A DNA stretch of 64,000 nt from positions 33,288,987 through 33,352,986 of the forward strand of contig OX637290.1 in assembly GCA_951799445.1 (NCBI GenBank), written 5' to 3'. The notes under the pieces were generated by a model, which worked only from the letters and a program-made list of their open reading frames with translations, was not told the origin of the DNA and made no database searches. Below are positions 12,464-23,929 of the stretch, piece after piece. The DNA comes from Pseudisothecium myosuroides. Lineage: Eukaryota; Streptophyta; Bryopsida; Hypnales; Lembophyllaceae. Both the position numbers and the translations under genes were made by a program. Numbering within the stretch: the stretch's first letter is position 1; the number at the start of each line of letters is the position of its first letter.

Positions 12464-12784
12464 TAGGGTTGTCCCCGTCACGTCACGTCTGGACGTCAGT
12501 TTGACCAACGATATGTCAGAATCCAAACCCAACGTCTGTCAAGATCAAAAAAATAAAATAAAATAAAATTTACCTTGGGACGGTCAGTCCGTCGACATTG
12601 ACAGACCACTGTCCATCTAGGACAAACCATTGTCCCAATCGACGGATAGCCATCCCAATTGACGGACTGTCCATCCCAGGGGAAATTTTTTTTTTTTTTT
12701 TTTTTTTTTGGATTGACGTAAATCCTAACGCGTCCGGACACACCGACGAGAAAAGCCAACGTCACGTCAGAATAGACAACCCTG
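12464..12784. mobile_element. hAT-type miniature element (321 bp)
   Basis: Starts TAGGGTTGTC and ends GACAACCCTG, matching the short terminal pattern of hAT transposons. It is flanked by 8-bp duplications GGTAAAAG (12456-12463) and GATAAAAG (12785-12792), one mismatch. Subterminal ACGTCACGTC and GACGTGACG motifs are also inverted. Contains a T23 run (12687-12709) and no gene. Confidence 0.75.
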
Positions 12785-14336
12785 GATAAAAGCAAACTTA
12801 AACAAGCCAATTGTACCATCTGAGGTGTTGAACGAAGGTTTTTGGCCTTCTACTCGAATCAAATTGATAGAGAAAGATGAACTTGATGACGATGGCAAGG
12901 TTCACGAGGAGTTTGCTGAGGATGATGTTTTTGTGGGACAATGCCGTGACCGCTCGGCGCCAAGTTTCCGTGTTGTGCGTGATGTTTTCGAAGGATATTT
13001 TGTTGCCTTTCGCCTGGCTGATGCTGATATAAAGCCTATATGGATTGTGTAAGCTCCCAATTTGTCACTTGGGACTCGTAGAATTATTTTTTTGGAAATT
13101 TGCAATTTAAAGTTGATAGAAGTATAGAAAAACCCATAAAAAGAGTGTAGAACCGAAATAGGGTTGTGTCATACCCATTATAGTATTTGGTCTAGATTTG
13201 TGTTTTTTACTTAGAATCCCCCAAACCTTGTCTAAAAATAGTATAGAAATAACAAAAAGGTTAGATTTGGAGGATTCAAGTCACACAGCCCCAAAAGGGC
13301 TAAATCCCACCATGAATGTGGCGATTCATGGCTAGGTCGGTCCGAGGGATCCACAGCGAGGCCACTAGGTCGGGTCCTAGAGTTAGATTTAGAATTCCCC
13401 ATTAGATCGATGAATTCCCAAAATCCCGATTGTTAGCATGCAGGAGCCACTCACGCAAGACCGGGCCCGTGGAGGAATCTACAGCCCAAGGATGGTGTTC
13501 TAGGGTGAATCCCATGCCAGGAGTCCAACGGTGAAATCGGTTCGCCAAGATTCCTCCACCTGCAGAAGATTCCCACACCGTCGCTAATTCAAGGAGATGT
13601 CCTGTTTAAATCTCCATTGACCAATCGTGCCAGGTATGGAAACACACCCACACATCTTTCATGCGACTCCCTGAGAGGTCACATGAAAAATCCCGGCATC
13701 TTCCGACTTGCAAAAGAACCTTTTTCCGGGTAGTCAACCCTTCTAACCTCCAACGGGAATTTCATGGAAATTACCCAGGTTACAATAAAATCTCACTAAA
13801 AATTAAACTAGCTTGTTTTATGTTAATAATGCGCTCCGTGAAGTTTCACGACATTCCGATAGCGGCAAGTATCCGAACCGGCGAGATTCCTCGGGAATTA
13901 ACCACGTGGCGGGGTCCCCACCGCGTTGACCGGCATTCCGGGACCATACGATGGCGAAACGAAGTCAACCAAAAGTCCTTCCCGACTCTCTCGCACCTAC
14001 CGGAGACCCTAGGCTAGTCACATTTCTCAAAATAGGAGACCCCCAAGATCTAGGATTTTACCACGATTTGATTTTTAAACTAAATTAGCCTACGATGGGT
14101 TTTTGGCCTCGGTACGGGGATAGGGCGATCTAGAACTAAACACGGCGATCTGGATCCAACGGCGCAATCCGTTTGGCGATTGGAGCTAATCTCCAAAAGT
14201 TAGGATGTTGGTCCAGCATAGATGGTAGAGGTAGAAATTTAGGATGTAGGATGAAAATCTTTGAGGATGAGGATGAAAATTCCCGTTGATAAGGTTACCT
14301 TAGAACTCTAGAGGGAGGGGTGAGCCCTTGGAAACC

Positions 14337-14344
14337 TATATAAG
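14337..14344 (+). promoter_or_regulatory. TATA box of L3 LTR A2
   Basis: CCTATATAAGG, followed about 15 bases later by a TTTCTCTCTCT initiator-like run. Conserved in the other two L3 copies. It lies about 1.29 kb into the LTR, implying a long U3. Confidence 0.6.
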
Positions 14345-14808
14345 GGCCCCATTTCTCTCTCTAGAACACCCCCAATTCTTGTTTTGGGTCCGTGGGTCCA
14401 AGTTATTTTGGATATTTTGGCGTTTGAAGCCAAAAACCTCTACGGTGTTTTCGGAGCACTTTTGGCTCCATTGTTGCTTATTTTCAAGCTTTGAAGGTCC
14501 TTGGGGGTCCTTCTACCTTGCTTTGTGTACTCTTTTGTGAAGTTTTTGGTACCTTGTTGTAAGTGGAGAGCCTCTCTCTCCCTCTTGTACGTGTTGTGGT
14601 CTAACTTGTGAAGTTCAAGAGTCTTTTTTTTTGTATCTTGCACTAATTTTAAAGTCACCCCCCACCGTACCTTGGCGATGCCGCTTTGGGGGGCCTTTAG
14701 CGTGTGAGCTTTGTGTTGCCACGTGGTCTAACTTGTGTGTTTTCCTCCTTGTGTTTATTCTTACACCCTCATCTAACCTTCTCCTTGTTGAGTGGACCCC
14801 CCTCCGAG

Positions 14809-15246
14809 ACGGCGAAGCTTTGAACCTGTGTGTGTTTTTCTTTAAAAGTTTAGTTGTTTTCCCTCTTCTAAAGTCTCTCTCATTGTATGGACCCCCCTTG
14901 GAAACGGCGAAGCTTTGAACTAGTGACAAGTTGAAGTCCTAAAACGTGTGTTAAAAGTGTAGACGGCGAAGCTTTGAACCCCCGAGGTGTCAAGAAGTCC
15001 TAAAGTTGGTGTTAAAACCAATTTAACGGCGAAGCTTTACACCTACCCCGTGTTTAGTTCCAAAGTCTAGTTTCCAAGACCTTTGTGGAAACCTCCAGAG
15101 TTTAGCTTCCAAGATATTAGAGTCTAGCATGAAGTAGGAAGTGGTGGGCCAAATTTAGCTGCCTAGCCCTTGTATACGTGATTTGTTAAGCCGAGTGTCT
15201 TGCTTTACAAATTCGGGTCTAACCCCCGGACGGCGAAGCCTTGACT
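14809..15246 (+). repeat. Five copies of the L3 leader motif ACGGCGAAGCTTTGAAC
   Basis: Copies at 14809, 14904, 14963, 15026 (diverged 3' end) and 15230 (GCCTTGAC variant). The first two follow runs of C (TGGACCCCCC). Spacing is irregular (95, 59, 63 and 204 bases), so this is not a simple tandem repeat. Retained in all three L3 copies, although the DNA between copies differs in the most diverged one. Confidence 0.6.
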
Positions 15247-15344
15247 CTAGCACTAATTTTTTCCAAAATTCCAATTTTTATTTGCTAAGTAGGTTTCCTT
15301 GAGGGAACCCGTTGAGGTGAATAAAAATTTGGTAGTGGCCAGCG

Positions 15345-15835
15345 GACCAGCCAGCCCAGCGGCAGTAACGGGGAGCCAGCCGGCAGAACCGGGAGCCCAG
15401 CGGCAGTAACGGGAGCCCAGCCGGCAGTACCGGGGAGCCCAGCGGTAGTAACGGGGAGCCCAGCCACGGCCGGTACAAGGCCGGTAACCGAGGCCTGTAC
15501 ACTGCCTGTCCCAGCGCCCACCTTGGGCCGGTTTTGCGATTTGGTAGACTGGACCATGACTCACATACATCATAGCTAATTTCAGACCAAAAACGGGATG
15601 ATGCCCTGTGGGGCCCCAACTTTGGTTTTTTGTTTGAAAAAACTCTCCACTAATGAGGACCTAGTTTAGGAAATTAGTTATAGATCTAGTTAGGAAATCA
15701 GTGATAGTTCTAGTTTAGGAAATTAGTTATAAATCTAGTTTAGGAAATCAGTGATAAATCTAGTTTAGGAAATTAGTGATAGATCTAGTTTAGGAAATCA
15801 GAGATAGAGCTAGTTTAGAAAACCAGTTAAACCCA
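15345..15835 (+). repeat. GC-rich minisatellite and 25-bp tandem repeat in L3 A2
   Basis: 15345-15478 is built of units of about 21 bp like CCGGCAGTACCGGGGAGCCC. 15662-15835 holds seven 25-bp units starting CTAGTTTAGGAAAT. Overlapping open frames in the first array are products of its composition, not genes. Confidence 0.75.
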
Positions 15836-16391
15836 GTGGGGATCCAAGGCCAAAATTCCAAAACTTCCAAGTGGTGACTAAAGAACAAAGGGAGGGGAAG
15901 GAAGAGAGTCAACACCTCACATCACTCCTACACACATAATTGTACCCTCCACGTCACACCTGCGCGCACACTTGAAACCTCCATTCTAACCAACCAAATA
16001 CACACATGAGTAATGGAGGGAGATTAGAAAGAAGAAGATGAAGTAGAGCACAAAAAGGAGAGAGACGATAAATAGTGACCTAGGTCTAAGCCTAGGTAGA
16101 CTTAGGGAGGGAAATCTTGAGAATTTGTGGTGACCGTTGGGAGGAGGATTAGGATGACACAAAGGCAAATTGTGTAAGAGGATAGTTGGCCTCTTAAACA
16201 CTTCCTTGGAGTTTGAAACCGTAGTGTAAGACTCATAAAGGCTTAGGTGGAATAGTGCTAGAGTAGAAGAAAGAGGAAGAAAGAAAAGAAAGGGGAAGAG
16301 GAAAGAAGGAGTTTAGATCATCCAAAAATTGTAATAACTTCTAAATAAGCGGTGAGCTTGGAGAAAATTCAAAACAAAACCAAAGACCACC

Positions 16392-16454
16392 ATGGAGCGT
16401 GAGGACGTACACGTGGACGTGGACGAAGTTATTTCCAACACCAGTAGTGAAGAG
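16392..16454 (+). CDS. LTR-borne first coding exon with splice donor (L3, A2)
   Basis: ATG in CACCATGG context, 21 codons (MEREDVHVDVDEVISNTSS...), ending GAG|GTGAGT with the intron starting at 16455. Acidic peptide. Near-identical to the A1 exon (two residue differences) and structurally matched in A3. An ORF that begins in an LTR and splices out of it would be joined to an internal gene downstream; that part is absent here. No function can be assigned. Confidence 0.5.
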
Positions 16455-16734
16455 GTGAGTTTTTGATTTAATCTTTGATGTTTTTTCCCTAATTAGCATT
16501 TATTTTCCTAAATCAGCCCTTAGAGCGTGATTAGCACCCGAGATTAGTGCAAATTAGAAGTTTAGAGTCAAAAAGTTATAGATTAGTGATAGAGGTTTCC
16601 AAAAACATATTACACTTAAGATTCGACCGTAAACTGACCGCGTTAAGCTAAGTTAAGCGGTAGGGGGTAGAACAGAGGAATTTTGAATAAAATTTCATCC
16701 AAAAAGAACCATGGACGGAACTTAGGAATGTAGG

Positions 16735-17560
16735 GTAGAAAGAGGATTTAGATTAAAATTAGGGATTAATTAACAGTTAGAATTAGAGTCAAATTACATT
16801 TTAATTTTTAAAAGTTAAACCTCAAAGGTTAAAGTCTAGAGTTAACTTTGGGGAGTTAAAAAATAGAATTAATTTGGAATTTTAACTTAGGGGTTTAAAC
16901 CCTCAAGTCAAATCTTAGGATAGGTTCATGTAAGAGTTTAGAGTTGCTTAGGGAGTCAAAATTAGAGTAGAAAGTAGAGGTCAACAGTAGAATTGGAAAT
17001 CAACTTAGGAAGTAGATTTTTGAGTTAGGAATAGAGTAGAAATTTAGAAGTAAAACTTGGAGTAACATTTAGAGTTCATCTAGGATTAAAACGATAGGGT
17101 TAAATTCGGGAGTAGAAAGTCAAAAGTCAAAAGTCAAAAGTTAAGATTAAATTTAAAGGTTAAACTTTAGAATCAATTGGGGAGTAAAAAGTTAGAGTGA
17201 AAAGCTAAAAGTAGAAGTTAAAAGTTAGAGGTAGAAGTTAAAGTTAGAGTTAGTTGTTGGAAGTAGAAAAAATCTAGAGTCAAAGTGAAAACGTAGAGTC
17301 AAACCTAGAGTTAAAATTCAAGGGTAAATCTTAGAGTTAATTTAAGAGTAAAAACCTAGGGTTAAAAGTTAAAACATAGAGTTAAAATTCAAGGGTAAAT
17401 CATAGAGTTAATTTAGGAATAGAAACCTAGAGTCAAAAGTCAAAACATAGAGCAAAAGTCGGTAGTTAATAATTAGAATCAAGTTAAAGAAGTAAAATCT
17501 AGAGTTACATTCCGAAGTTGGAACTTTAGGGGTAGCTTTTGAAAGTAGAACTTCTAGGTG
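16735..17560 (+). repeat. Purine-rich degenerate AGAGTTAAAA repeat in L3
   Basis: Irregular variants of AGAGTTAAAATTCAAGGGTAA over about 800 bp; the counterpart of 2610-3600. In the LTR orientation it follows the mini-exon donor and is strongly purine-biased. Confidence 0.7.
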
Positions 17561-18234
17561 GAGTTCTAAAAACCCAAGATAGCCTTGGAGGTTCATGGAA
17601 GGAACATAGGGGTTCCCCTTTTTTACGTAGTTAGGGACGTTAGAAATGACGCCAACTACCCAGTCAACCCTCGACATAGGATAGATAGTTAGGGAGTTAG
17701 AATTTTACCATTACCCCTGAGCTTGCAGTTACCTTGTGAGTTATTACATGCATTCTAATTATTCGCTGCCATCCACGACAATTAGGAAATGTTAGCAAAA
17801 AAGATCCATTACTTGGAAGGCACAGTGGACCGCGCTCACATCACCCCCATATATTAAAAATTGTGGATAAAGGCATAGAACCTGGTCGGTGTTCGCTTCA
17901 TTACCAAGGGTGGGTAATCTTGCGCCTACAGATTGCTAGAGCTTTGTCTGGTCCTTTCACTAACCCAGATCATCCGAATTGTATCTTGATCCAGTACTTT
18001 CGACCTACGTCACGAGGGCGAAATGTTCAAGAGTTTTATAGCGATTGGGACTCCGCCAAAGGATTGTGTTGGAAAGTTGATGAGACACTAGATCCGTCAT
18101 GGGAGGACACGAATTCTCTCGTCACGGCATGGAAGTCCAAGGTCATGAAGGACACAGTAGAGTGTGTCCTTAGAATCCCTTCGGCTCAAATTGATGTCAT
18201 CAACAGGAGTTTGCCTTTGTACAATTTTGATTGA

Positions 18235-19078
18235 GCATGTAGCGGGTATTCTGGAAACAGTTTGTAGTATTTAAAACTAAGTTTGATAATTTGTATTTTT
18301 TGTTTTTTTCCACGGTAACGTTATTTCACAATTATAGACAAATTTATATGAGTTTATATTGCGTGTGGTAGAATAGATGGTGTGGATTCAAATATTATGA
18401 TTGGATAGTTTCTATAGATTTGTATTGGGACTGCTTCTATATTTAATTTGTATGTATTCACTTGCGCAGTAAGTATACTTATTTATAATATATAATATAT
18501 TTACGATTTTATCATACATGTGATATTGTGTATTTTGGTGTCGTTTTAATTTTTATTGCCTTTTTAATAAAATTGTCTTTTAAGAATAGGATTAAAAAAA
18601 ATTTGTAGTAGGTAAGACCACTTTTAATTTTGTTAATGTATCAAGCACTTGTCACAATTTTGGATAGGGGGCTGTTTGGTTGTTACCACTTTCCTACCTG
18701 CAGAGTTCACTAAGCAACACCAAGTCCTGTATATCTCATCGTTGCTCAAATAAATTCAATGAGAATTGAATTTGGACCACTTGAATAAGATAAATAACCT
18801 CTTACAACCAACTGTTCAGCTTATGACTTGGTATTCAGTAAGAATCATTCATCACATTTATTTAGAAAATCACTATGACACTAGGTCCAAAAAATTGTCA
18901 GCGATGCTCAAACTATTTGAAATTGTCATTTTAATGGAAATTGCATCTACCAATTGAAAAATTCAAGTCCCTTCCACTTAAACTTACTTCAAATCAATTT
19001 CAATTTTCAGGGCACAAAAATCGACAATGTTATTTTGGGAGGTCCTTCATCTCCCAAAATGATGAATATAGTGTTACT
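18235..19078 (+). other. 3' flank and terminus of DUF7869 copy 2
   Basis: Aligns with 8170-9063, including the decayed tRNA-like segment (about 18745-18815) and the terminal hairpin plus ATATAGTGTTACT end. The L3 copy A3 begins immediately afterwards. No gene seen. Confidence 0.5.
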
Positions 19079-19230
19079 TGTAAATAGATTAGAACCATGG
19101 AAATAGTGGAATTAATAGGTTTGAGGGTTCTTATCCAAAATAGCCTAAAAACCACCGTGCATGTGACCATGTTGGCTAAATTGGTCTAAGGAGAGTCCAA
19201 AGAGATCCTTACAAAGATTCCCAAAGATAG

Positions 19231-19496
19231 CATTAGAAGAAAACTGCGTTTAACTTGTCAAAAACTTCGTTTTACTTGTCAAAACTGCGTTTTACTCAAC
19301 ACAAAGTGTGGGGTGGATTTTGTTGAGTTCTCTGTTCATAACACAAAATTCTGCGTTCCACCATTTCAACACAAAGTTTGACAAGTAAAACGCAGAATTT
19401 TGTGTTATGAACGGAGAATTCAACAAAATCCACCCCACACTTTGTGTTGAGTTACAACGCAGTTTTTGTCAAATACAATGCAGTTTTCTTCTAGTG
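19231..19496. mobile_element. CACTA-like foldback miniature element (266 bp)
   Basis: Ends CATTAGAAGAAAACTGC and GCAGTTTTCTTCTAGTG, resembling the CACTA terminal pattern with one C-to-T change. Flanked on both sides by TAG (19228-19230, 19497-19499), the 3-bp duplication expected for CACTA elements. The two halves form a long hairpin sharing CAACACAAAGTGTGGGGTGG and its complement. Confidence 0.75.
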
Positions 19497-20067
19497 TAGG
19501 TTTCAATTTCCCCATCCCATCAATGAAATAGTAGAAACCCCAATTGTTAGTATGCAAGTGTTACTTTCTCAAGATGGGCCAGCAGAAGAATCTATGGCCA
19601 TTGGATTGTGATCTAGGGTCAAACACATGCTAGGAAGTCAAAAGCAAAATCCATTTGCCAAGATTTCCTCGTATATGGAAGATTCGCTGACTGTCGGTAA
19701 ATCAATGGAAGTATATTTTGCCTTCCATATCAAAATGTGAAAAATGAAGACATGAACTTGCACACCTCTTGAGAGACCCCATAAGAGGTTCCCCAAGAAG
19801 TTTTGGAATTTTTTGGATTGAAGAGATATTCCTTCTGGACGGTCAACCGCCTAAAACCACAATGAGAATTCACGGTAATTTCCCAGATTGCGGTAAAATT
19901 TCACTAAAAATTAGGTTAGCTTTTTTTATGCTAATAACGCGCCCCGATAAGTTTCAAGGTGTTTCAATAGCGGGAGATGCCCGAATCATTAACATTCCTC
20001 CAAATATTTAACGTGGCGGAATTTACATGGAGTTGATCGGTGTTCCGGGAGCACATGGAGTTGGATC

Positions 20068-23000
20068 TGTCGTACGCGCAATCTAGGCGTAAGTATCCTT
20101 AACACCAAAAAGATGATAAAATATCACAAAATATCGTCCCAGGAGATTCTAGTATGTTTTAGCAAGCTAAGGATTATCCGGATCTTTTCAAAATAACAAA
20201 ACCCAAGCAAAACCTCTTTTCCTTCCTATTTCTAACTCAAATATCTTCCAAATTCTAATCCGGATCTATCCCTTTCCGGTTTCTGATTTGATCCGGATTC
20301 CGGGTTTCACTTCCTAACTTTGACTGGTTTTATATCCCCTTGTTTTACCCTCAGGGTGTTCGTATTTGATCTTTAGAGGGGTAGGAATTCACCACTCATA
20401 AACTCCTATTTCTCTATACAAAACTTCACACAAAACAATCCTAACCGAGTTTTTATTGTAGAGTAGAGAAAGTATTAGTTCTCACAATTCCCCCGACTAG
20501 CTTACCCGGAAAACAGGTCACTTAGAACTACATCCTTCCGTCTTTACTACAACGACAGATCAAGATATTTGGGACTGACAGAGATTTGTGCATCTATCTA
20601 CTAGACTGATCCTATGGTTGGCAGACCTTCCGGTGAGTGGGGATTTTTCGCTGGCGGTCGCTTATCTCCGCTCGGAACCCTCCCTGGATTTCGGACTCGC
20701 ATCCGCACCACTCCTTAGAACCGGATCACCGTTACGGCAATTTAAAGGTACCACGCACAAGTCCTTACTCACAAGTCCAACAAAGCTTCTTCACAAACTG
20801 ACTCGCTCAAATCAGGTCCAACTATTCTTAACCCGGATTCCCCCTCACCCTTCCTCTCTCACACCGGGACACTTCATAAACAAATCAAGAAAACGCGCAC
20901 ATAGCCAAAAATCTGAATGTTCACTTAGTGGCTCAGATTAGAGAAAAGGAGATATGAACATAAACTAATGCTTATAAAATGGGAAAGGGTGGAATGAGAG
21001 GGCAACAAGCTGCCCTCCCCTTTAAAAACCCAAACAAAAGCCAAAAAGGCACACCAGAAATCCAGGTGACCAATCAGTAACTGACCGCTTTATCCGAAAA
21101 GTTCAAAGTCAACTACTCCTAAGAATCCGGAACCGGGCCCCACGCACGGAAAATCCGCTCCAGATTCAAAATTCTAACTAACCAGAAACATGCTAACTAA
21201 CTACTTCCCTCGCTTCGATTTCTTCGTGCTGCTACTCAGCCCTGTAGGTGGTTTCCTGCTTGATTTCGGTAGAGTGGTCTTTGTTGCAGCCCGGGTCGGT
21301 ATCTTCCACTTGATTGGCGGAGGGTCATCATCCGAGGTCGTCTCCTCCCCGGAAGTGAATTCCCCCTTATCTAATTCCTGGATCATCTCCACCCTAGCTT
21401 CCCTCTCCGGTGAATCGTCTAGCTGAATCGGTGTTGTATTCTTCTTGGGCGACACCTTTTGCATATGAGGGAAGTCGACCGGATTGGTCCGAGCCGGGTT
21501 GGACAAGGCCCCCATCCGTTGGATTAAGTCACTCCGGACGGATGTTCCAGGTGTCGGAACGGAACCCCTTGCTAGTACCGGAATCGACTGGATACTCCTC
21601 ATATGTCCCTCCTTGGTAGCCGTCGTCTGGATCCGTGTCTGGCTAATAGGAGGTACGGGAGATTGAGGTAAAAGTATCCCTGGACCCGGCCTCTGTGGCG
21701 TCTTCAATAAGTCAACATTGGGCAGATCCGGAAAGTGAGTGAAGTCCAGCGGCTTGTTCGGGTCGAGGTGCCCCAACAGCTGAACCATCTCTTTCAATAT
21801 TCCCTCCATCCGGGCCTGGAAATCGACCAAGATGGTCACCACCTTTGACCCGGATAAGTGGCCAATACCAGTCAGCTGGTTGTTGAAGAGTCTGGACTTC
21901 ACCACGGCGTCCGCAGGCTGATCCACCAACGTCTTCAAGTTTTGGACGAGTTGGAGAGCTTCCGACTCCTTCTGTCGTGCTGCTGCGGAATCCGTCTTCC
22001 CCCAATTCACCCAACCTAAAAGGTCATCCCTCTCCTTCTCCAAGTTCTTGATCTGCTCGTCTTTCTCACGTAGCAGATCCGGGTTTGGTCGTCGCCGGAT
22101 CTCCGTCAAAATATCTTCCGGCTCCACCTTCAACTCCGCAGCAATCCCCATGATCATGTCCGACATGCCGAAGTGCATATGCTGAGCCTCCTCCATCCAC
22201 TGCTTTCCGACATCGAAGAAGTCCGACTACAATTCCGATCCCGGAGGTTGACTCGGCTCTCTTTTTTCCAGGGTGGACTATTCGACCCGTGAGCTCGGAT
22301 CGGTCGACTTCCTCCTCTTCTCCCGTTTGTCGACCAGGTCCTGCTGTTGCTGTTCCTCATCGTCTTCTTCTTCTTCCTCCTCTTCCCCCTTGATTGGATT
22401 ATCCGGCGGAATTTTGTGCGTGAGACCGTACTTCAGAATCTCAAGGCCCGTGTTATAAATCAACACCTCCTCCTGGGTGAGAACTTCCTGATGGTGATAG
22501 AGGTGGAACAGATACGGACTGAGAAGACTAGGCTTCCTCTTCCCTAAGTGGTCCACCAATTTCTTTACTACGCCGGCTATGACCTTCCCCCAGTGGACTA
22601 CCTTATCTTCTAAAGCCCCGAAGACAGTATTCGCCACCGTAACCGTAACTCGGGTCGGCTTTTCCGGATACAGGATCGGAATCATAAATTCCAACATTCG
22701 TCTCTACCGATCATCCTTACAGTCACTTACGGGGTATCCGTCCTTGGTGGTGACCGGATTACGAAACTTCCCAATCCCGTACTTCTCTACCCGAGATCCT
22801 AATCCCAATCCGGTCTTCCCGAACTCGTACACTTCCGCCCATACGTCCGCTATCCACGCTCCTGGTTGGCCTCTCACGGTCAACTCAAACTGATTCGGGA
22901 CTCCAGAGATGATTTGCTCAAGCATCTCCTAGTTTTTAACGTTCCATGGCCTATGGATCAAGCTTAAGCACCCCATCCGCGTAAGATCATCCTCTAACTA

Positions 23001-23564
23001 TTTCCGGAGGATTGGATCGATGGGAATCAGCGGCCTAACTATCCGAGCCGTGACCGAGGGCCGACGCACCACCAGGTTGCTATATTCCACCATAGTACAC
23101 CGACATAGACAACTAAATCCGGTGCAATCGGCACCAACCTCACCTTTCTCTCCCTGTCACGATCTCTAGTTCACCACTCTTTCTCTCGACTAAGTGCGCA
23201 AGAAGATCAGCAAAGTGAGAATGAGGAAGTTTAGGTTTAGCGAGAGCTTAAGTACTCATCAAGCTGCCGACCGTTCCCGTTGGTGAACGGAAAGTGATCC
23301 GTTCCCGTAATGGTTCCCTAGGGTCGTAGGTCGGAAACCTATTCCGTAGCCTGATTCCATTCCGGTTAAACCCGGTTTTAAGATCCGTTCCTTCTCCCAG
23401 AAAAACCCGTTTTAACGAATTCAGAACCTCGGAATCTGATTATCCAGAATTTATCTATATCCGGATCTAATTCCATACATCTTACCAAAATTTTGAAATT
23501 TTTGACTAACTTCTACCCTATTTCTAAGCTACATTCCTTCCTTATGAGTTTCCGTGCTCCCACA
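20068..23564 (-). mobile_element. L2 family solo LTR (3,497 bp)
   Basis: Ends TGTCGTACGCGC (left) and TTTCCGTGCTCCCACA (right); on its own strand it runs TGTGGGAGCACGG...GCGCGTACGACA. Flanked by GGATC at 20063-20067 and 23565-23569. Same ends and layout as the L2 units at 29186-36128. No internal retrotransposon region, hence a solo LTR. It carries a decayed LTR gene. Confidence 0.85.
21201..23093 (-). pseudogene. L2 LTR-resident leader protein, decayed
   Basis: Starts at the ATG near 23093 and matches the L2 frames at 29627-31528 and 32603-34012. In-frame stops, including TAG at 22701-22703 where the sister has Gln, split it into three pieces. Recognisable are the N-terminal domain (MGC.SLIHRPWN, NQFELTVRGQPGAW, LYPEKPTRVTVTVANTVFG), the acidic run, the coiled coil (LREKDEQIKNLEKERDDLL), SGSKVVTILVDFQARMEGIL, IQLDDSPE and a basic tail. 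The C-terminal 331 codons are still open. A member of the LTR-borne protein family discussed under findings. Confidence 0.7.
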
Positions 23565-23929
23565 GGATCGAAGTCAATAAAGAATCTTTTCTTACTCCCT
23601 AGAGCCTTCTAGACAACCTTAGCTAGTCCCCTTTGTCAGAAAAGGTAAACTTCAAGAATTACATTTTTTACCTTTTACTGATTCCAGTTAGTGCTAGCTT
23701 TAGAGGGGGGTTTTGTATTGAATTAGGGGATAGGGAGATCTTAGAATTAAAAATGACCTTCTGAAGCCCATGGCGCAATTTGTTTTCAATTTGGAATTGA
23801 TCTCCAGTAGTTAGAGTTTTGGACCAACGTAAATCCCAAAATAGGTGAAAATCTTAAAAGATAAGGATGAAAATCTAGAAAGATAGGATTACCTAGGTTA
23901 AAAGGAGAGAGGTGGGTGCCTTGAAAGTG

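Larger units (their letters stand above)
13048..17930 (+). mobile_element. L3 family solo LTR (or LTR-like unit), copy A2
   Basis: A 4,883-bp unit with ends TGTAAGCTCCC and GCGCCTACA, flanked by GATTG at 13043-13047 and 17931-17935. It interrupts DUF7869 copy 2 at a different site from A1 in copy 1, and in the opposite orientation. Layout in its own direction: start; highly conserved segment 13070-14060; TATA box 14337; leader with motif array 14809-15246; tandem arrays 15345-15835; mini-exon 16392-16454; purine-rich degenerate repeat; end. No primer-binding site or internal region remains, as expected for a solo LTR. Confidence 0.8.
9395..18234 (+). pseudogene. DUF7869-type putative transposase, copy 2, multiply interrupted
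   Basis: Recognisable pieces are 9395-9793, 11393-12455, 12793-13047 and 17936-18234, joined by homology to copy 1. The 5' part of the gene, including the Cys cluster, is missing. The CxxC (CVECDRY), HDKMDHAK, HGHGEVRYAHYGLD, MDNATGDN and GHTHDNIDALFGRWS blocks remain. A TAA at 11851-11853 replaces the Lys codon of copy 1 right after the MDNATGDN block. The gene is broken by an AT-rich insertion with a deletion of about 70 bp (9794-11392), a hAT-type miniature element and an L3 LTR. Clearly dead; it serves as the landing site that dates the other insertions. Confidence 0.7.

Noticed and set aside
13661..14017. 118-codon frame conserved between L3 copies (also 6216-6572 minus)
   Set aside because: Differences between the two copies are mostly C/T transitions that change the residue (four changes, one silent), so there is no sign of protein selection. 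It lies upstream of the TATA box.
15253..15619. Overlapping minus-strand frames of 90-113 codons
   Set aside because: Three frames are open at once because of the GC-rich minisatellite. No gene.
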